Below, one piece after another: positions 41,862 to 51,535 of a DNA stretch of 64,000 nt. A program made the translations under genes and the position numbers. Every line of letters begins with the position of its first letter. Position 1 is the first letter of the stretch. This DNA is from Bacteroidota bacterium (GTDB taxonomy: Bacteria; Bacteroidota; Bacteroidia; Chitinophagales; Chitinophagaceae), in the NCBI GenBank assembly GCA_018267965.1, contig JAFDXK010000002.1, positions 434,001 to 498,000 on the forward strand, in the 5' to 3' direction. Under the pieces are notes generated by a model. The model searched no databases. It was not told where the DNA came from and worked only from the letters and a program-made list of their open reading frames with translations.

Positions 41862-41892
41862 AAAAAAAGCGGCGAGTTAAAAAACACGCCGC
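41862..41892 (-). terminator. Orphan terminator-like hairpin
   Basis: GCGGCG (41869-41874) and CGCCGC (41887-41892) form a 6-bp GC-only stem with a 12-nt loop; on the minus strand it is followed by TTTTTTTATG. The nearest upstream minus-strand gene already has its own terminator at 42058-42082, so this one has no obvious coding unit to end. Confidence 0.6.
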
Positions 41893-42057
41893 AATTGCCG
41901 TTTACCTATGTTTACTCCTATGCTCCTAACTTTAATTAAGAAGCTGATGTAAAAGTATAACGCATATTTTCTGATTGAAACTTATTGAGGACGAAACGGG
42001 AAGAATGACAGACGAAAAAGCTGAATCTTTTAATTTCTAAAAACCTGTCTTTATAAA

Positions 42058-42082
42058 TGAAAAAAGCCACCTAAAGGCGGCT
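42058..42082 (-). terminator. Terminator of the 4-TM protein gene
   Basis: On the minus strand AGCCGCC / GGTGGCT (7 pairs, one G-U) with a TTTA loop, followed by TTTTTTC. It is 26 nt past the stop at 42109. Confidence 0.7.
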
Positions 42083-42108
42083 CAATATTATTAACTATTG
42101 GTAAAAGA

Positions 42109-43422
42109 TTACTCTACTAATTCATATTTGCGAATGTATAACTCCAGCCCTGGTTTATCTATTGTAAGATACGATGTACGTTCTCCAAACAGGTTGAACA
42201 CCTGATCGTCAGATATTTTTTGCGTGAGGGTAGCGCGGGCAATATATATGCCTGGTTTTACATGATGTGCAATGAATAAGTTGTCTTTATCAGGAGATTT
42301 CTTCGCGGCAATGATGTCTTTACCATTTACATTATGCAGGGTCACAATAGCTTTGTTAAAGCCTAAATTCAAGAGGTCATTTTTCTCATCATCAAACAAA
42401 CCGCTGCCGTCTAATTTTACTTCAACTTCTACGGTCAATTCTTCGTTATCATCTTTTTTGGTTGCAGGCAATGAATTCAATGTGCCATTTTCATCTACTT
42501 CAAATTTTTCCTGCTTTTCATCCTGCTTTTGTACTGTAGGCGCTACTTCAGCAATCGCAGGCTCTGCAGTGTGTATTACCATATGCTGTACAGACTCATC
42601 AGCATTATCAGGTAACAGTAATTGCTTAAACTTGTCTATAAAGTTTACAATACGTCCTGAATAAAAACCTATTATGAAAGAGAATACAATAATGCCCTGT
42701 CCTATAGCAGAACTCAATGCAGTGTTGTGTTTGATGTAATTGTAACAAACCAATATTACTACAGCTATGAATGGCGCATAGAATATTTTGGCGCTTTGAT
42801 ACAGTACATCCTTATGATCAAAATTTTTACGACTGGCTTTGCGTAACATGGTGCTTGTAGCAAATATCAGGCTGCATAATACACCGATGATTACCCAGCT
42901 CACCAGTTCTGCATACATCATCGGGCCTGATAGCCAGAAATAAGAACGCACTTTCAATTTATAATCAGACAAGAACACTCCAACTTCAGCAGGGCCAAAA
43001 ACTGTTATATATTGTCTCACCTGTTCCAGTTGTGCAGGTTCTATCTTATTATCAAATTCACTATTCAGGTAAACTAAAACTTTGTTGGTTCGGCAAGCCA
43101 TATCGCAGGTGTTTGCCGTTATGGTGCCTAAGTCGTTTACAGATATGTTGCCGGTTGCAGTATCAGTCAGGTCAACTACATGATTGGTATTGTTTGCAGG
43201 TGTATATTCAGAGCTGAGAATGCGATTGATTTGACGTACTTGTGTAGTATTCAGGCTGGTATATTCATATCCCTGGATACCATACGCGGAGTGTGCAAAT
43301 GCATACACCAATCCCCAACCCAATAGGAGTAACGTGATAAAAGAAAACCATTTGCCGATTGTCCAATACGCAGAATGCAGCATATTGGTGCCACCTTTTC
43401 CCGAAGGCTTAACGTCCATCAA
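42109..43422 (-). CDS. Hypothetical 4-TM protein with cytosolic beta-domain tail
   Basis: 437 aa. One TM helix near residues 24-44 is followed by a ~115-residue loop with two cysteines (ANTCDMACRT). Three more helices follow (~170-192, ~213-232, ~238-258). The second half is soluble: an acidic, low-complexity linker (~275-330), then a beta-rich domain (KAIVTLHNVNGKDIIAAKK...GIYIARATLTQK) like a carboxypeptidase-regulatory or PEGA-type module, ending with EL-rich KYELVE. I do not recognise the family. The gene is isolated with its own terminator. Confidence 0.75.
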   Translation of the reverse strand: MMDVKPSGKGGTNMLHSAYWTIGKWFSFITLLLLGWGLVYAFAHSAYGIQGYEYTSLNTTQVRQINRILSSEYTPANNTNHVVDLTDTATGNISVNDLGTITANTCDMACRTNKVLVYLNSEFDNKIEPAQLEQVRQYITVFGPAEVGVFLSDYKLKVRSYFWLSGPMMYAELVSWVIIGVLCSLIFATSTMLRKASRKNFDHKDVLYQSAKIFYAPFIAVVILVCYNYIKHNTALSSAIGQGIIVFSFIIGFYSGRIVNFIDKFKQLLLPDNADESVQHMVIHTAEPAIAEVAPTVQKQDEKQEKFEVDENGTLNSLPATKKDDNEELTVEVEVKLDGSGLFDDEKNDLLNLGFNKAIVTLHNVNGKDIIAAKKSPDKDNLFIAHHVKPGIYIARATLTQKISDDQVFNLFGERTSYLTIDKPGLELYIRKYELVE

Positions 43423-43717
43423 TCTATTCGTTTAGAGATAATCAGTTTTTTATTTTCTGGATCATCTCCTATTTCTCTATATGCTCTTCTCAATACGTCC
43501 GAAAAAGGTATGCGGGTGTATTAATCAGGTGTAAAACTAACCAAGCAAATTGGATTATTCAAATAATTAATGTTTTCCAATTGTGAAGAATATGCCATAA
43601 ATACATACGCATAATTAATAATGTTATAAAAATGTGCATATCATAGTATACTAACATTCGCATAAGATATACTTAACAATTATATGGGTAACTTTAGTAT
43701 AACTAAAATTTATATCA
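43423..43717. other. AT-rich gene-free gap of 295 bp
   Basis: This gap separates divergent genes. The right end has TAACTTTA 25 nt before the 43718 ATG, a near match to TAnnTTTG that could serve the ykuK-like gene. No hairpin, tRNA-like fold or long repeat was seen. Confidence 0.5.
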
Positions 43718-44191
43718 ATGATTTGGAGAACTTTTAGTGGAGAACCTTTGAAAATACCTGTAAAACAGGCCGTAGAAGAAGCGATTGTGCGAGAAACTAA
43801 TTTGGGTTATCGCCTGAAAGTTTGCATCGGTACAGACTCTCAAGTCAGAGGAACAGAAACAGAGTTTGCTACAGTTATCGTTTTCCTCCGCGAAAAGCAT
43901 GGAGGCTTTATGTTTATTTGTAACGACAAAACCCATCAGTCGTTTACAATTAAAGAACGCATGTTGGTAGAAGTAGCCAAAAGCATAGAAATTGCTTATG
44001 AACTTTGCGACCTGTTCAATATTTATGATATTGATATGGAGGTACATGCAGACATAAATACTAACCCGCAGTTTAAAAGTAATGAAGCATTACGCGAGGC
44101 GATGGGTTATATCCTGGGTATGGGTTTTGCCTTCAAAGCAAAGCCTGAAGCATTTGCCAGCAGCAGTTGTGCCAATAAGATAGTAAACTAG
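43718..44191 (+). CDS. YkuK-like ribonuclease H fold protein (DUF458)
   Basis: 157 aa, single domain. CIGTDSQVRGTETEFATVIVF carries the acidic first strand (quoted in part as GTDSQVRGTETEFA). A KERMLVEVAKSIEIAYEL helix and MEVHADINTNPQFKSNEALREAMGYI follow (quoted as HADINTNPQFKSN). The family has an RNase H-like fold of unproven activity in Bacillus YkuK. It is followed by a ~135-bp gap before the large adhesin. Cytosolic. Confidence 0.85.
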   Translation: MIWRTFSGEPLKIPVKQAVEEAIVRETNLGYRLKVCIGTDSQVRGTETEFATVIVFLREKHGGFMFICNDKTHQSFTIKERMLVEVAKSIEIAYELCDLFNIYDIDMEVHADINTNPQFKSNEALREAMGYILGMGFAFKAKPEAFASSSCANKIVN

Positions 44192-44326
44192 TTGTAGGCT
44201 AAAGCCTATTGTCATCAATATTTTATTTCCTTTCTACACCCGCCTTTTCTGCGGTATTGCTGTCTATTTTATAAGCAAATAGCTTAAATTTACTATGCTT
44301 CCCGAAAGGGTTAATCAGCTAAAACA

Positions 44327-47300
44327 ATGAACAAAGTTTTTAGATTGTATTGTATTTTATTGCTGGCACCAATGAGTTTATTGGCTGCACCCGGCAGTAA
44401 CTTGGAGTTTATTCAAAATAAAGGCCAATGGGCGGGCCCGTTTCTATATAAAGCAACAAACGGTAACAGCAGTATGTACCTCGAAAAAAACTGCTTTACA
44501 TACGTTACCGGGGCACAGGAAAATATTGCTCAGATACAAGACTATAAAATTGGCAAAATAAAAACCGGCATATTCAAGTTTCATGCTTATAAAGTGATAT
44601 TTGATGGTGCTAATACTGACATAGATGTTTATGGCACTAAAGCACAGCAGCATTATTACAATTATTTCTTGAATAACGACCCTAACAAATGGAAAACAGG
44701 AATTCATCCGAACCTGGCAGTGGACTATAGTAATGTTTACAATAATATCGACATACACGTTTCTTCAGAGAATGACGTATTGAAATACGATGTTATTGTT
44801 CATCCGGGCGCTAACGCAGAGCAAGTAAAGTTTCGATATGTGGGAACAGACGGGTTGAAAATTCAAAACAGTAAACTTCAAATAAAAACATCAGTAGGAA
44901 CAGTTGAAGAATTAAAACCTTACGCTTATCAATATGTGAATGGTGAACGTAAAGAAGTGTATTGCAGGTATCAATTGAAAGATAATGTGGTTAGTTTCAG
45001 TATGCCTGATGGCTACGACACAAAACAGGATTTGATCATTGACCCTACAATTGTATTTGCTACGTTTACAGGTTCTTCTTTTGATAACTGGGGATATACC
45101 GCTACGTACGATGCGTCTGGTAATTTTTATGCAGGTGGTATAACAGGCAACGGACAAGGTGGTACCGGATATCCGACTACGGTTGGTGCATATCAAACAA
45201 CATGGGGCGGCGGCGGCTCTAGCGGTAATGGTTACCCTGTTGATATTTCCATTACGAAATTCAATGCTGCAGGTAACAGTATGGTATATTCTACTTACCT
45301 GGGAGGAGTTGATAACGAACAACCTCACAGTATGTTTGTGGATGGTAGCGGCAACCTCGTAGTAGCAGGACGCACCTATTCAAACAACTTCCCGACTACA
45401 GCAGGTTGTTACGATAATTCTTACAATGGCGGCGGCGACATGATCGTTACCATATTTAACCCGTCGGGTACAGCATTGATAGGCTCTACTTATATAGGTG
45501 GCAGCGGAGAAGATGTATCTAACTTCTCAGCCCAGGAATTTGTTGCCGGGAATTTGAAACATAACTATGGTGATGATGCAAGAAGTGAAGTGATATTAGA
45601 TAACTCCGGCAATATTTATATAGCAGCCTGTACAAAATCAACAAACTTCCCGACAACGGCTTCAGCATTAAAAACTACATTGAATAGTGGTGATGCGCAA
45701 GACGCAGTTGTATTGAAATTGAACAGCAACGCTACTTCGTTAATATGGAGTACCTATCTTGGCGGTAATAGTGATGATGCGGCTTATGTATTAGCATTAG
45801 ATAATACACAGTCTAACTTATTTGTAGCAGGCGGAACTATGAGTTCCGAGTTCCCTGTCACTTCCGGTGTTTTTACAGGAGCTTACCAGGGTAATACAGA
45901 CGGCTTTATATGTAAGTTTCAGAATAGCGGTTCTTATTCGCTTCTGCGGTCTACCTTCATTGGTAAGTCCGGTTACGATCAATGTTTCGGTTTGCAGATA
46001 GATGCGAATAATAATGTGTATAGTATGGGCCAGACTTTAGGCGGAACTTTCCCTGTTTCGGCTGGAGTATACAGTAATGCTAACTCCAGCCAGTTCATTA
46101 TTAAGTTAGATAATAACCTTACTACCAATTTACTGTCTACGGTGTATGGTTCAGGTAATTCAAGCGCTACCAATATTTCTCCCGTTGCATTCCTTGTTGA
46201 CCTTTGCGGCAATATTTATATTTCCGGTTGGGGCGGTGATATATATACCAGCGCCGGCGGTACGTTGCCTCCGGGGGTTGGTAATACCAATGGTATGCCT
46301 GTAGGTGGTTTGTCAGGACCAGCGGCACAGTCTACAACTGATGGCAATGATTTTTATTTTATTGTATTGTCTCAAAATATGTCTTCGTTGTTATATGCCA
46401 CTTATATGGGAAGAGTGGGTGGTGTTTGTGAGCACGTTGACGGCGGTACAAGCAGGTTTGACAGAGATGGTGTAGTGTATCAGGCAATATGCGGTGGTTG
46501 CGGAGGAGGTACTTTCCCTACAACTGCAGGTTCGTGGAGCCCGACTAATAAAAGCAATAACTGTAATGAAGTAGCATTGAAAATTGCATTTAACCTGGGA
46601 CCGGTAATTGCTAAGTTCACCATTAACCCAAGCACGGTAGTTTGTTTTGGTAATCCGGTAACCATAACGAACGGTTCTACCAATGTCACTACTTATTTAT
46701 GGGATTTCGGAGATGGTAGCCCTACTTTTGCTGGCTCATCACCCCCTCCGCACCTTTACACATCAGTTGGCACATTTACCATTAAACTGAAGGTGACTAA
46801 TCCAACATCTTGTAACCTTGCAGATTCAATGAGCCTTACCGTTAAAGTTGACAGCAACAGTATAAAAGCTGCATTCGTGCCTACGATTATTGATACATGT
46901 GCACCATTTACTGCTTCGTTCAGTAATACCTCAAAGCCAAGCAAAACCCCCGGCAGTACAGTATATTTCTGGGATTTTGGAGATGGCTCAAATTATACCG
47001 GGCAAACACCGTCTAATCACAATTTCCCTAAAGGTGGCACATACACCGTTAAGCTAAAAATGACTGACCCTACTGCTTGTAACTCTCCTGATAGTACTTC
47101 TGCCACACTTACTTTCAGGGATGATAATGTAAAAGCAGTATTTGAAGTACCACCACTGATATGTATTGCAGATTCATTCATTCCGTCGAATACATCTGTA
47201 AATGCAACAAATTATTTGTGGAAATTTGGAGATAACAAAACATCTACGCAAACTCATCCATATCACAGATACGACTCGACTGGCACATACAAAGTAACAC

Positions 47301-47884
47301 TGTACGCTTACAACCCTAATTCATGTAATAAGGTTGATTCCATGTCGCGTACTATAGATGTACGGCCATCGCCTACTGCAGACTTTACGTTTACACCTGT
47401 TGTGCCGGTAACTAATGAACCCACCGCTTTCACTAATATGTCTAAGAATGCGTATTACTATAATTGGAATTTTGGCGACGGAACAGGTACTGCAGAAACT
47501 AATCCTACTCATTTCTGGAAGCGAACAGGTACGTATAATGTATGCCTGATAGCTACTAATAAAGAAGGCTGTACGGATACTATATGCAAGCCGGTAAGTG
47601 CGGATGTATTGCCTTTAGCGGATATCCCTAATGCCTTTAGTCCTAATGGTGATGGCAATAACGATATACTTTTTGTGAGGGGTGCGGCTATACAATCTAT
47701 GAATGTAAAGGTGTATAACCGCTGGGGCGAAAAAGTATTTGAATCCAGTGATATGAAAGTAGGCTGGGATGGAACATACAAAGGTAAGCCACAAGAGATG
47801 GAAGTGTATGCTTATGTGTTAAATGTAACTTTTGTAGATGAAACCACCTTGTACAAGAAAGGAAATATTACTTTGCTAAGATGA
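44327..47884 (+). CDS. T9SS type B adhesin with SBBP repeats and PKD domains
   Basis: 1185 aa with a signal peptide (~1-20). Residues ~28-245 match the N-terminal domain common to these proteins (FIQNKGQWAGPFLYKA, DLIIDPTIVFATF). Next are SBBP-type beta-propeller repeats (~245-760; IWSTYLGGNSDDAAYVLALD and LLYATYMGRVGG). Four PKD-like domains follow (~765-1090; YLWDFGDGSPTF, YFWDFGDGSNY, NWNFGDGTG). The type B gliding-motility C-terminal domain closes it (IPNAFSPNGDGNND, YNRWGEKVF, KGNITLLR). It is probably displayed on the surface and used for attachment or gliding. A PorP/SprF gene follows after 11 bp. Confidence 0.9.
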   Translation: MNKVFRLYCILLLAPMSLLAAPGSNLEFIQNKGQWAGPFLYKATNGNSSMYLEKNCFTYVTGAQENIAQIQDYKIGKIKTGIFKFHAYKVIFDGANTDIDVYGTKAQQHYYNYFLNNDPNKWKTGIHPNLAVDYSNVYNNIDIHVSSENDVLKYDVIVHPGANAEQVKFRYVGTDGLKIQNSKLQIKTSVGTVEELKPYAYQYVNGERKEVYCRYQLKDNVVSFSMPDGYDTKQDLIIDPTIVFATFTGSSFDNWGYTATYDASGNFYAGGITGNGQGGTGYPTTVGAYQTTWGGGGSSGNGYPVDISITKFNAAGNSMVYSTYLGGVDNEQPHSMFVDGSGNLVVAGRTYSNNFPTTAGCYDNSYNGGGDMIVTIFNPSGTALIGSTYIGGSGEDVSNFSAQEFVAGNLKHNYGDDARSEVILDNSGNIYIAACTKSTNFPTTASALKTTLNSGDAQDAVVLKLNSNATSLIWSTYLGGNSDDAAYVLALDNTQSNLFVAGGTMSSEFPVTSGVFTGAYQGNTDGFICKFQNSGSYSLLRSTFIGKSGYDQCFGLQIDANNNVYSMGQTLGGTFPVSAGVYSNANSSQFIIKLDNNLTTNLLSTVYGSGNSSATNISPVAFLVDLCGNIYISGWGGDIYTSAGGTLPPGVGNTNGMPVGGLSGPAAQSTTDGNDFYFIVLSQNMSSLLYATYMGRVGGVCEHVDGGTSRFDRDGVVYQAICGGCGGGTFPTTAGSWSPTNKSNNCNEVALKIAFNLGPVIAKFTINPSTVVCFGNPVTITNGSTNVTTYLWDFGDGSPTFAGSSPPPHLYTSVGTFTIKLKVTNPTSCNLADSMSLTVKVDSNSIKAAFVPTIIDTCAPFTASFSNTSKPSKTPGSTVYFWDFGDGSNYTGQTPSNHNFPKGGTYTVKLKMTDPTACNSPDSTSATLTFRDDNVKAVFEVPPLICIADSFIPSNTSVNATNYLWKFGDNKTSTQTHPYHRYDSTGTYKVTLYAYNPNSCNKVDSMSRTIDVRPSPTADFTFTPVVPVTNEPTAFTNMSKNAYYYNWNFGDGTGTAETNPTHFWKRTGTYNVCLIATNKEGCTDTICKPVSADVLPLADIPNAFSPNGDGNNDILFVRGAAIQSMNVKVYNRWGEKVFESSDMKVGWDGTYKGKPQEMEVYAYVLNVTFVDETTLYKKGNITLLR

Positions 47885-47895
47885 TTGCATAAACC

Positions 47896-48924
47896 ATGCG
47901 GATGAACAAATTGAAATACTCATTACTGTTACTGTTAGTAGCAACAACACTTACTGCTGCTGCACAGGGCATACATTTTTCGCAATATTACAACGCGCCG
48001 TTGCTGGTCAATCCGGCTAATACAGCACTGATGAGCGAAAACGATTACAGGCTTGGTGTTAATTATCGCAGTCAATGGACAAAAGTGCCTGTGCCATACA
48101 AAACATTTTCTGCCTATGCCGATTTGGAAGCATTCAAGGCAAAAAACCTTACCAATTGGTTGGGCATGGGTTTGGCATTTTATAATGATGTGGCAGGAGA
48201 TGGAGATTTAAAACTTACTAAAACAGATGTACTGCTTGCATACCATGTGCAAACCAGCGAAACATTTATGATATCCGCAGGTTTTTCTGCCGGATATGCT
48301 GGCCGCAGTGTTGACTACAATAAACTATATTTTGATGTACAGTGGGATGGTTTCAAGTTTGATAAAAGTGCAGCCAACCATGAACAAATCAATATCATCC
48401 AAACAAGTTTTGTAGATGTTGGTGCCGGTATCAACTTTTCTTATTTTCCCAATGAAGCAGTTTTCATAAAAGGAGGATTTGGGATGTCTCATATCAATCA
48501 ACCCAAAGAAACATTTTACAACCTGACCAATGAATTAGGGATGCGCCCTACCGCTAATATCGATGCTACGCTTGTAATGACAGAAATGTTTACACTTAAT
48601 CCTTCTGTATACTACAGCGCAGAAAAGGGTGCCAAAGAAATCATGTTTGGTACTTTGTTAGATGCAAGAGTAATAGGAAAAGATACCAAAACTGCAGGTA
48701 GCTTAATTGTTGGTGCCCATTATCGATATAACGAAGCATTGGCACTGAGTTTTGGTGTGCAATGGTCAGGGTTACGTGTAATGTCCACTTATGATTATAC
48801 CACTTCTTCATTAGGCTCTGATGTTAAGGGTAATGGTGCTATAGAGTTTGGTTTAGTGTACATGGGAATGTATGGTGAACACAGGCATGCAGAGCGTAAT
48901 ATGAACTGCCCGCGTTTTTATTAA
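47896..48924 (+). CDS. PorP/SprF family outer membrane protein (1)
   Basis: 342 aa (an ATG at 47902 is also possible). The signal peptide ends AAAQGIHFSQYYNAP, and that IHFSQYYNAPLLVNPA block is the PorP/SprF signature. The rest is an outer-membrane beta-barrel (GLAFYNDVAGDGDLKLTKTD). The family anchors or helps secrete type B cargo, as SprF does for SprB. It follows the 1185-aa adhesin by 11 bp, so they should form a cargo-partner pair. Confidence 0.93.
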   Translation: MRMNKLKYSLLLLLVATTLTAAAQGIHFSQYYNAPLLVNPANTALMSENDYRLGVNYRSQWTKVPVPYKTFSAYADLEAFKAKNLTNWLGMGLAFYNDVAGDGDLKLTKTDVLLAYHVQTSETFMISAGFSAGYAGRSVDYNKLYFDVQWDGFKFDKSAANHEQINIIQTSFVDVGAGINFSYFPNEAVFIKGGFGMSHINQPKETFYNLTNELGMRPTANIDATLVMTEMFTLNPSVYYSAEKGAKEIMFGTLLDARVIGKDTKTAGSLIVGAHYRYNEALALSFGVQWSGLRVMSTYDYTTSSLGSDVKGNGAIEFGLVYMGMYGEHRHAERNMNCPRFY

Positions 48925-48984
48925 CAAAACTTTTGTTATGAATAATGGCCATTGGTATTACTTTTGGTCTCAATACACTTATGT

Positions 48985-49689
48985 ATGGAAAAAGAAAAGT
49001 ATAAAGTACTCTTAGTTGAAGACGATACCAACTTCGGACAAGTACTCAAAAATTACCTCGAACTAAATGATTTCGTAGTAGAACTGGCAAGAGACGGTAT
49101 ATTAGGCCTTGCAGCATTCCGCCGCGAAAAATTTGATATCTGCCTGTTGGACGTGATGATGCCAAACATGGATGGTTTCTCACTTGCTGAAGAAATCAGG
49201 AACGTTGACCCGGAAATTCCGTTATTCTTCCTGTCTGCTAAAAGCATGAAAGAAGATATTCTGAACGGCTATAAACTGGGTGCAGATGATTATATCACCA
49301 AACCTTTCGACAGTGAGGTATTGCTGCATAAGATAAAGGCGATATTGAAACGCAACCAGGAAATGCAGGAGAAACAGCATTCACAAGTGGAATTCAATGT
49401 TGGCCGTTATCACTTTAACAGTAAGCTGCGTACTTTGAAATTAGGAGATGCTGACCCGATGACATTGTCCCCTAAAGAAAATGAATTGCTGCTCATGCTG
49501 TGTGAATATAAGAATGACCTCCTTCCGCGCGATGCTGCATTAAAGCGCATTTGGGGTAGCGATACTTACTTCAACGGACGTAGCATGGACGTGTACATAG
49601 CTAAACTGCGTAAATATCTGAAAGAAGACTCGGCCGTAGAGATAGTAAATATTCACGGTAACGGTTTCCGACTGGTAGTACCTGAATAA
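48985..49689 (+). CDS. OmpR-family response regulator (1)
   Basis: 234 aa from the ATG at 48985 (a TTG at 48952 only adds a hydrophobic leader). Receiver domain: acidic pair EDD (12-14), phospho-acceptor Asp56 (CLLDVMMP), Lys in YITKPFD. The winged-helix DNA-binding domain (~130-234) has LSPKENELLLML and GRSMDVYIAKLRKYLKE. It is paralogous to the 61960 gene along its whole length. It sits 60 bp after PorP/SprF (1), and a strong terminator follows. Confidence 0.93.
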   Translation: MEKEKYKVLLVEDDTNFGQVLKNYLELNDFVVELARDGILGLAAFRREKFDICLLDVMMPNMDGFSLAEEIRNVDPEIPLFFLSAKSMKEDILNGYKLGADDYITKPFDSEVLLHKIKAILKRNQEMQEKQHSQVEFNVGRYHFNSKLRTLKLGDADPMTLSPKENELLLMLCEYKNDLLPRDAALKRIWGSDTYFNGRSMDVYIAKLRKYLKEDSAVEIVNIHGNGFRLVVPE

Positions 49690-49710
49690 TTATAAAATAT
49701 ATTATAGATA

Positions 49711-49738
49711 AAATGCCTGAGTTATCAGGCATTTTTTA
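49711..49738 (+). terminator. Rho-independent terminator
   Basis: 10-bp stem AAATGCCTGA / TCAGGCATTT with a GTTA loop and a following T run. It ends the adhesin-PorP-regulator unit. Confidence 0.85.
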
Positions 49739-49813
49739 TTCAACGAAACCCCTAAAAGGGAATTATATATATATCACGGTAATCCGTTAATCAGATAAAT
49801 CGTGGTTCTTTAT

Positions 49814-49821
49814 TACTTTTG
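49814..49821 (+). promoter_or_regulatory. Possible -7 element for pssA
   Basis: TACTTTTG fits TAnnTTTG and ends 7 nt before the pssA ATG at 49829. No clear -33 box is seen. Confidence 0.3.
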
Positions 49822-49828
49822 ACACCTC

Positions 49829-50593
49829 ATGAAGCATTTACCTAATCTGCTCACGTTAGCCAACCTTTTTTGCGGATGTATAGCTATTGCCTATATCATC
49901 AATGCGCAGCCTTTTCTGGCAGATGTAAACGGAGTACAGTATTGGGTAACAGGTACAGAGCAGGCTCATTGGGGTGCAGTGTTTATTGCACTTGCTGCAG
50001 TGTTCGATATGCTGGATGGTTTTGCAGCCCGAACGTTGAAAATCTTTTCGCCTATTGGTAAAGATTTAGATTCACTGGCAGATGTGGTTTCGTTTGGTGT
50101 TGCTCCATCTATGATACTCTATAAAATGCTATGGGCATCTTATATGGGAGAAGCCGGAGCGCTTGATGTAGATATGATGCTTGTAAGTCCTGCTTTTTTA
50201 ATTGCTTGTTTTGGTGCTGTAAGATTGGCGCGGTATAATATTTCTGCTGATACACAATCATCATCATTTACAGGTATGCCTATTCCGGCTGTAGGATTGT
50301 TTATTGCTACTTTCCCGATATTGAATTGGTTTAATCCTTACGGAATGGGCGATATGTTGCATAATAAATGGGTGCTTTATTTGGTAATCGCAATATTGTC
50401 TTGGTTAATGGTATCAAAGATTAGATTTTTCAAATTCTTACCTTCTAAGTTCAGTATTGCTAATATCTGGCCGCAATTAATCATTATTGTTGCAACAGCA
50501 GGGCTATACCCCATATTGAAATACGGAGTATTACCTGTAGCATTTATTCTGTACATACTTTTGTCTTTTATTTACAAACCGAAAGAAGCTTAA
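49829..50593 (+). CDS. pssA: CDP-diacylglycerol-serine O-phosphatidyltransferase
   Basis: 254 aa with about seven TM helices. The CDP-alcohol phosphatidyltransferase motif D-x2-DG-x2-AR-xn-G-x3-D-x3-D is seen as DMLDGFAARTLKIFSPIGKDLDSLAD (quoted in part: DMLDGFAAR and GKDLDSLAD), and VVSFGVAPS follows as in bacterial type II PssA. It makes phosphatidylserine, the precursor of phosphatidylethanolamine, in the inner membrane. It starts a run with purS and rsmI (13 and 8 bp gaps). Confidence 0.92.
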   Translation: MKHLPNLLTLANLFCGCIAIAYIINAQPFLADVNGVQYWVTGTEQAHWGAVFIALAAVFDMLDGFAARTLKIFSPIGKDLDSLADVVSFGVAPSMILYKMLWASYMGEAGALDVDMMLVSPAFLIACFGAVRLARYNISADTQSSSFTGMPIPAVGLFIATFPILNWFNPYGMGDMLHNKWVLYLVIAILSWLMVSKIRFFKFLPSKFSIANIWPQLIIIVATAGLYPILKYGVLPVAFILYILLSFIYKPKEA

Positions 50594-50606
50594 AAAATTA
50601 TTAGTA

Positions 50607-50858
50607 ATGAAATACACTGCTCATATCAACATCATGCCGCTGAAAGAATTACTGGACCCACAGGGTAAAGCAGTAAACAGTAGCTTACACAATCTTGGAC
50701 TTACTCAGGTTCAAGACGTGAGAATAGGCAAACACATCACGTTGCAACTGGAAGCAACAAACAAAACAGAAGCAGAAGGTTTGGTAACTGACGCCTGTAA
50801 AAAATTACTGGCTAACGCAGTAATGGAATCGTTTGAATTTACTGTAACAGAAGGCTAA
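50607..50858 (+). CDS. purS: Phosphoribosylformylglycinamidine synthase subunit PurS
   Basis: 83 aa with the ferredoxin-like PurS pattern: HINIMPLKELLDPQGKAV, quoted in part as MPLKELLDPQGKAV, then LHNLGLTQVQDVRIGKHITL. PurS dimers bridge PurL and PurQ in the FGAM synthase complex. purL is ~41 kb away in this window, so expression must be coordinated in trans. Confidence 0.93.
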   Translation: MKYTAHINIMPLKELLDPQGKAVNSSLHNLGLTQVQDVRIGKHITLQLEATNKTEAEGLVTDACKKLLANAVMESFEFTVTEG

Positions 50859-50866
50859 ACCACTGT

Positions 50867-51535
50867 ATGCGCCTCTACCTGGTTCCTTCTCCCATCGGCA
50901 ACCTCGGCGATATTACTTACCGTGCGGTAGAGGTATTGAAAAATGCGGATGTCATTTTGTGCGAGGATACACGCACCAGTTACATTCTCCTACAGCATTA
51001 TGGTATTCAAAAGCCACTAACGCCATATCATCAGCACAACGAGCACAAAATCTTAGCTCATCTTGTTGAACAAATGCAAGCGGGCAAAACTTTTGCTTTG
51101 ATAACAGATGCCGGTACACCCGGTATTTCTGACCCGGGGTTTTTATTAGTGCGTGAATGTGTACGAAATAATATACCTGTAGAGTGTATGCCGGGTGCTA
51201 CTGCATTTGTGCCCGCGCTAGTACAATCAGGCATTCCATCCAATCGTTTTGTTTTTGAAGGTTTCCTGCCATTGAAAAAAGGAAGGCAAACGATGATGAA
51301 ACAATTAGCTGAAGAAGAACGTACTGTCATACTGTATGAATCTCCGCATCGTTTAGCCAAAACATTAGATGAGCTTGCTGTTTATTTAGGCAATGAAAGA
51401 CAAGCCGCTGTATGTCGCGAGCTGACTAAAAAATTTGAAGAAACACGAAAAGGTACATTGCAGGAATTAGCTGCACACTATACTGCCAACCAGGTGAAAG
51501 GTGAAATTGTATTAGTAATAGCCGGCAAAGAATAA
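50867..51535 (+). CDS. rsmI: 16S rRNA 2'-O-methyltransferase RsmI
   Basis: 222 aa, tetrapyrrole methylase fold using S-adenosylmethionine to methylate C1402 of 16S rRNA. Motifs: MRLYLVPSPIGNLGDITYRAVE (quoted in part: LVPSPIGNLGDITYRA), CEDTRTS, LITDAGTPGISDPG, and FEGFLPLKKGRQ. It is shorter than the E. coli enzyme (286 aa) because it lacks the C-terminal extension, as is usual in Bacteroidota. It converges with the SBP gene. Confidence 0.95.
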   Translation: MRLYLVPSPIGNLGDITYRAVEVLKNADVILCEDTRTSYILLQHYGIQKPLTPYHQHNEHKILAHLVEQMQAGKTFALITDAGTPGISDPGFLLVRECVRNNIPVECMPGATAFVPALVQSGIPSNRFVFEGFLPLKKGRQTMMKQLAEEERTVILYESPHRLAKTLDELAVYLGNERQAAVCRELTKKFEETRKGTLQELAAHYTANQVKGEIVLVIAGKE

